Assembly (NCBI RefSeq): GCF_004364775.1
Contig: NZ_SOAL01000021.1
Coordinates: 1-64,000 of the forward strand
From: Comamonas sp. JUb58
GTDB lineage: Bacteria > Pseudomonadota > Gammaproteobacteria > Burkholderiales > Burkholderiaceae_C
Length of the DNA: 64,000 nucleotides
Direction: 5' to 3'
Shown here: piece by piece, positions 63,221-64,000 of the stretch
Layout: each line of letters starts with the position of its first letter
How positions within the stretch are numbered: position 1 is the stretch's first letter
Program-made: the position numbers and the translations under genes
The notes under the pieces: generated by a model
What the model was told of the DNA's origin: nothing
Database searches by the model: none
What the model saw: the letters and a program-made list of their open reading frames with translations, nothing else

Positions 63221-64000
63221 GCGCGCCTCCCGGCATCGGCAGCCACTTGTGCATGGCGCCGCAGCAGTGCGGCCGTGGCCAGCCAGCAGCCCAGGGCAAT
63301 CACCGTCGCAATCGCAAACAGACCGGAAAACTCGAAGTGCTTCGCAATAAAGCCACCGGCCATCGCGCTCAGCATGTAGCTCAGCAACTCGGCGCAGACA
63401 AAGATGGAGAAATCCGTGCCCGGCTGACGGCGACTGGACGAGGCCATGAACAGCGCATACAGCGCCACCATCTCCATATAGCGCTGCACGCTCAAGCCCA
63501 CGGCCAAAACAGCCAAGGAGGTAGTGCCGCCCAGCCAATGCAGCGAATGCGCCAGGAACAAGGCAAAGGCCAGCACGCGCAAGGCGCTCAAGCCCAGCAG
63601 CACCTGGCTGCGGCTGCGCTGCTGCAACCACTGCGCCGCCAGCCAGCTGCCCACCAGGCCAGCCAAGGCAGCACCGCTGCCGGCAATCACGCCCACTTCG
63701 CTCAAGCTCAGGCCGCTGTGCAGCAGGTAGCTGCTTTCCATCGAGCGCAGCATGCCTTCGCTCAGCCGGTACACCACGGCCAAGCCCAGGATGGCCCAGA
63801 CACCGGGGCGCGCAAAAAGCTGCTTGATGCTGGGGCGCAGGGGCGCTGCGGCAGCGCCGCCTTGCGCATCGTCCTCCAGGCCCAGGGGCAAGCCCTCGTC
63901 CATCCACGGCAGCGCCAACAGGGGCAGCAAAGACAGCCCGCCCATCAACAGCATGGTGGCTTGCCAGCCCCATTGATCGACCAGGGCCATGGCCAAGGTG
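63217..64000 (-). CDS. MFS siderophore importer, RhtX/FptX-like (5' end beyond the window)
   Basis: The last 260 or so residues of an MFS transporter are present. They show about eight hydrophobic segments, SIKQLFARPGVWAILGLAVVYRLSEGM, and GTDFSIFVCAELLSYMLSAMAGG, the same PGTDFS-type motif as the importer at 17836-19095. An ATG at 63996 is visible, but the family's usual length of roughly 400 residues means the true start lies to the right. The coupled SIP reductase downstream supports a siderophore importer. Confidence 0.82.
   Translation of the reverse strand, partial: TLAMALVDQWGWQATMLLMGGLSLLPLLALPWMDEGLPLGLEDDAQGGAAAAPLRPSIKQLFARPGVWAILGLAVVYRLSEGMLRSMESSYLLHSGLSLSEVGVIAGSGAALAGLVGSWLAAQWLQQRSRSQVLLGLSALRVLAFALFLAHSLHWLGGTTSLAVLAVGLSVQRYMEMVALYALFMASSSRRQPGTDFSIFVCAELLSYMLSAMAGGFIAKHFEFSGLFAIATVIALGCWLATAALLRRHAQVAADAGRRA

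Overview
The window is GC-rich and reads like a chromosomal segment of a Comamonadaceae betaproteobacterium, most plausibly Comamonas or Delftia. The reasons are two Bug/TctC solute receptors, many LysR, IclR and TetR regulators each next to a CoA-type catabolic cluster, TonB receptors in three-gene iron modules, and IPTL-type C-terminal sorting signals. No rRNA, tRNA, CRISPR array, transposase or integrase was recognised.

Layout. 0.2-3.8 kb: a LacI regulator, twin LacI-type operators, a Bug receptor and glucarate dehydratase (sugar-acid catabolism). 3.9-7.3 kb: a TonB receptor with an STN signalling domain plus a periplasmic esterase (siderophore uptake). 7.6-11.3 kb: DoxX, a membrane-anchored Mrr-like nuclease with a zinc ribbon, and two exported proteins, one with an internally duplicated domain. 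11.6-16.9 kb: a DsrE / FMN-binding / ferredoxin-reductase operon with a divergent LysR gene, then a LysR-SDR pair. 17.1-23.1 kb: a second siderophore locus (FyuA-like receptor, MFS importer, small unknown protein, two tandem AraC regulators). 23.1-29.8 kb: DoxX plus nitroreductase, an SsuABC/TauABC-type ABC transporter and a TctDE-like two-component system. 29.8-33.6 kb: metR and a folate-independent methionine synthase cluster (FMN reductase, mesX/DUF1852, mesD) with a textbook MetR box. 33.7-38.4 kb: a lower-GC block with DUF4236 and a VWA-PP2C-kinase (TerY-P) triad behind a small membrane protein. 38.5-45.1 kb: an IclR-controlled acyl-CoA cluster around a perfect palindrome. 45.2-46.6 kb: an orphan FecI/FecR pair with a Fur box. 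46.8-58.4 kb: TetR and a catabolic operon (alcohol and aldehyde dehydrogenases, single-chain acyl-CoA carboxylase, two acyl-CoA ligases, LivK-type receptor). 59.0-61.7 kb: two exported proteins with C-terminal sorting signals behind an AT-rich stretch. 62.1-64.0 kb: a siderophore-interacting reductase and an MFS importer cut by the window edge.

Together the window carries four iron-acquisition pieces, several substrate-specific catabolic operons each with its own regulator and operator, and two systems that merit attention: the mesD/mesX methionine route and the TerY-P triad island.
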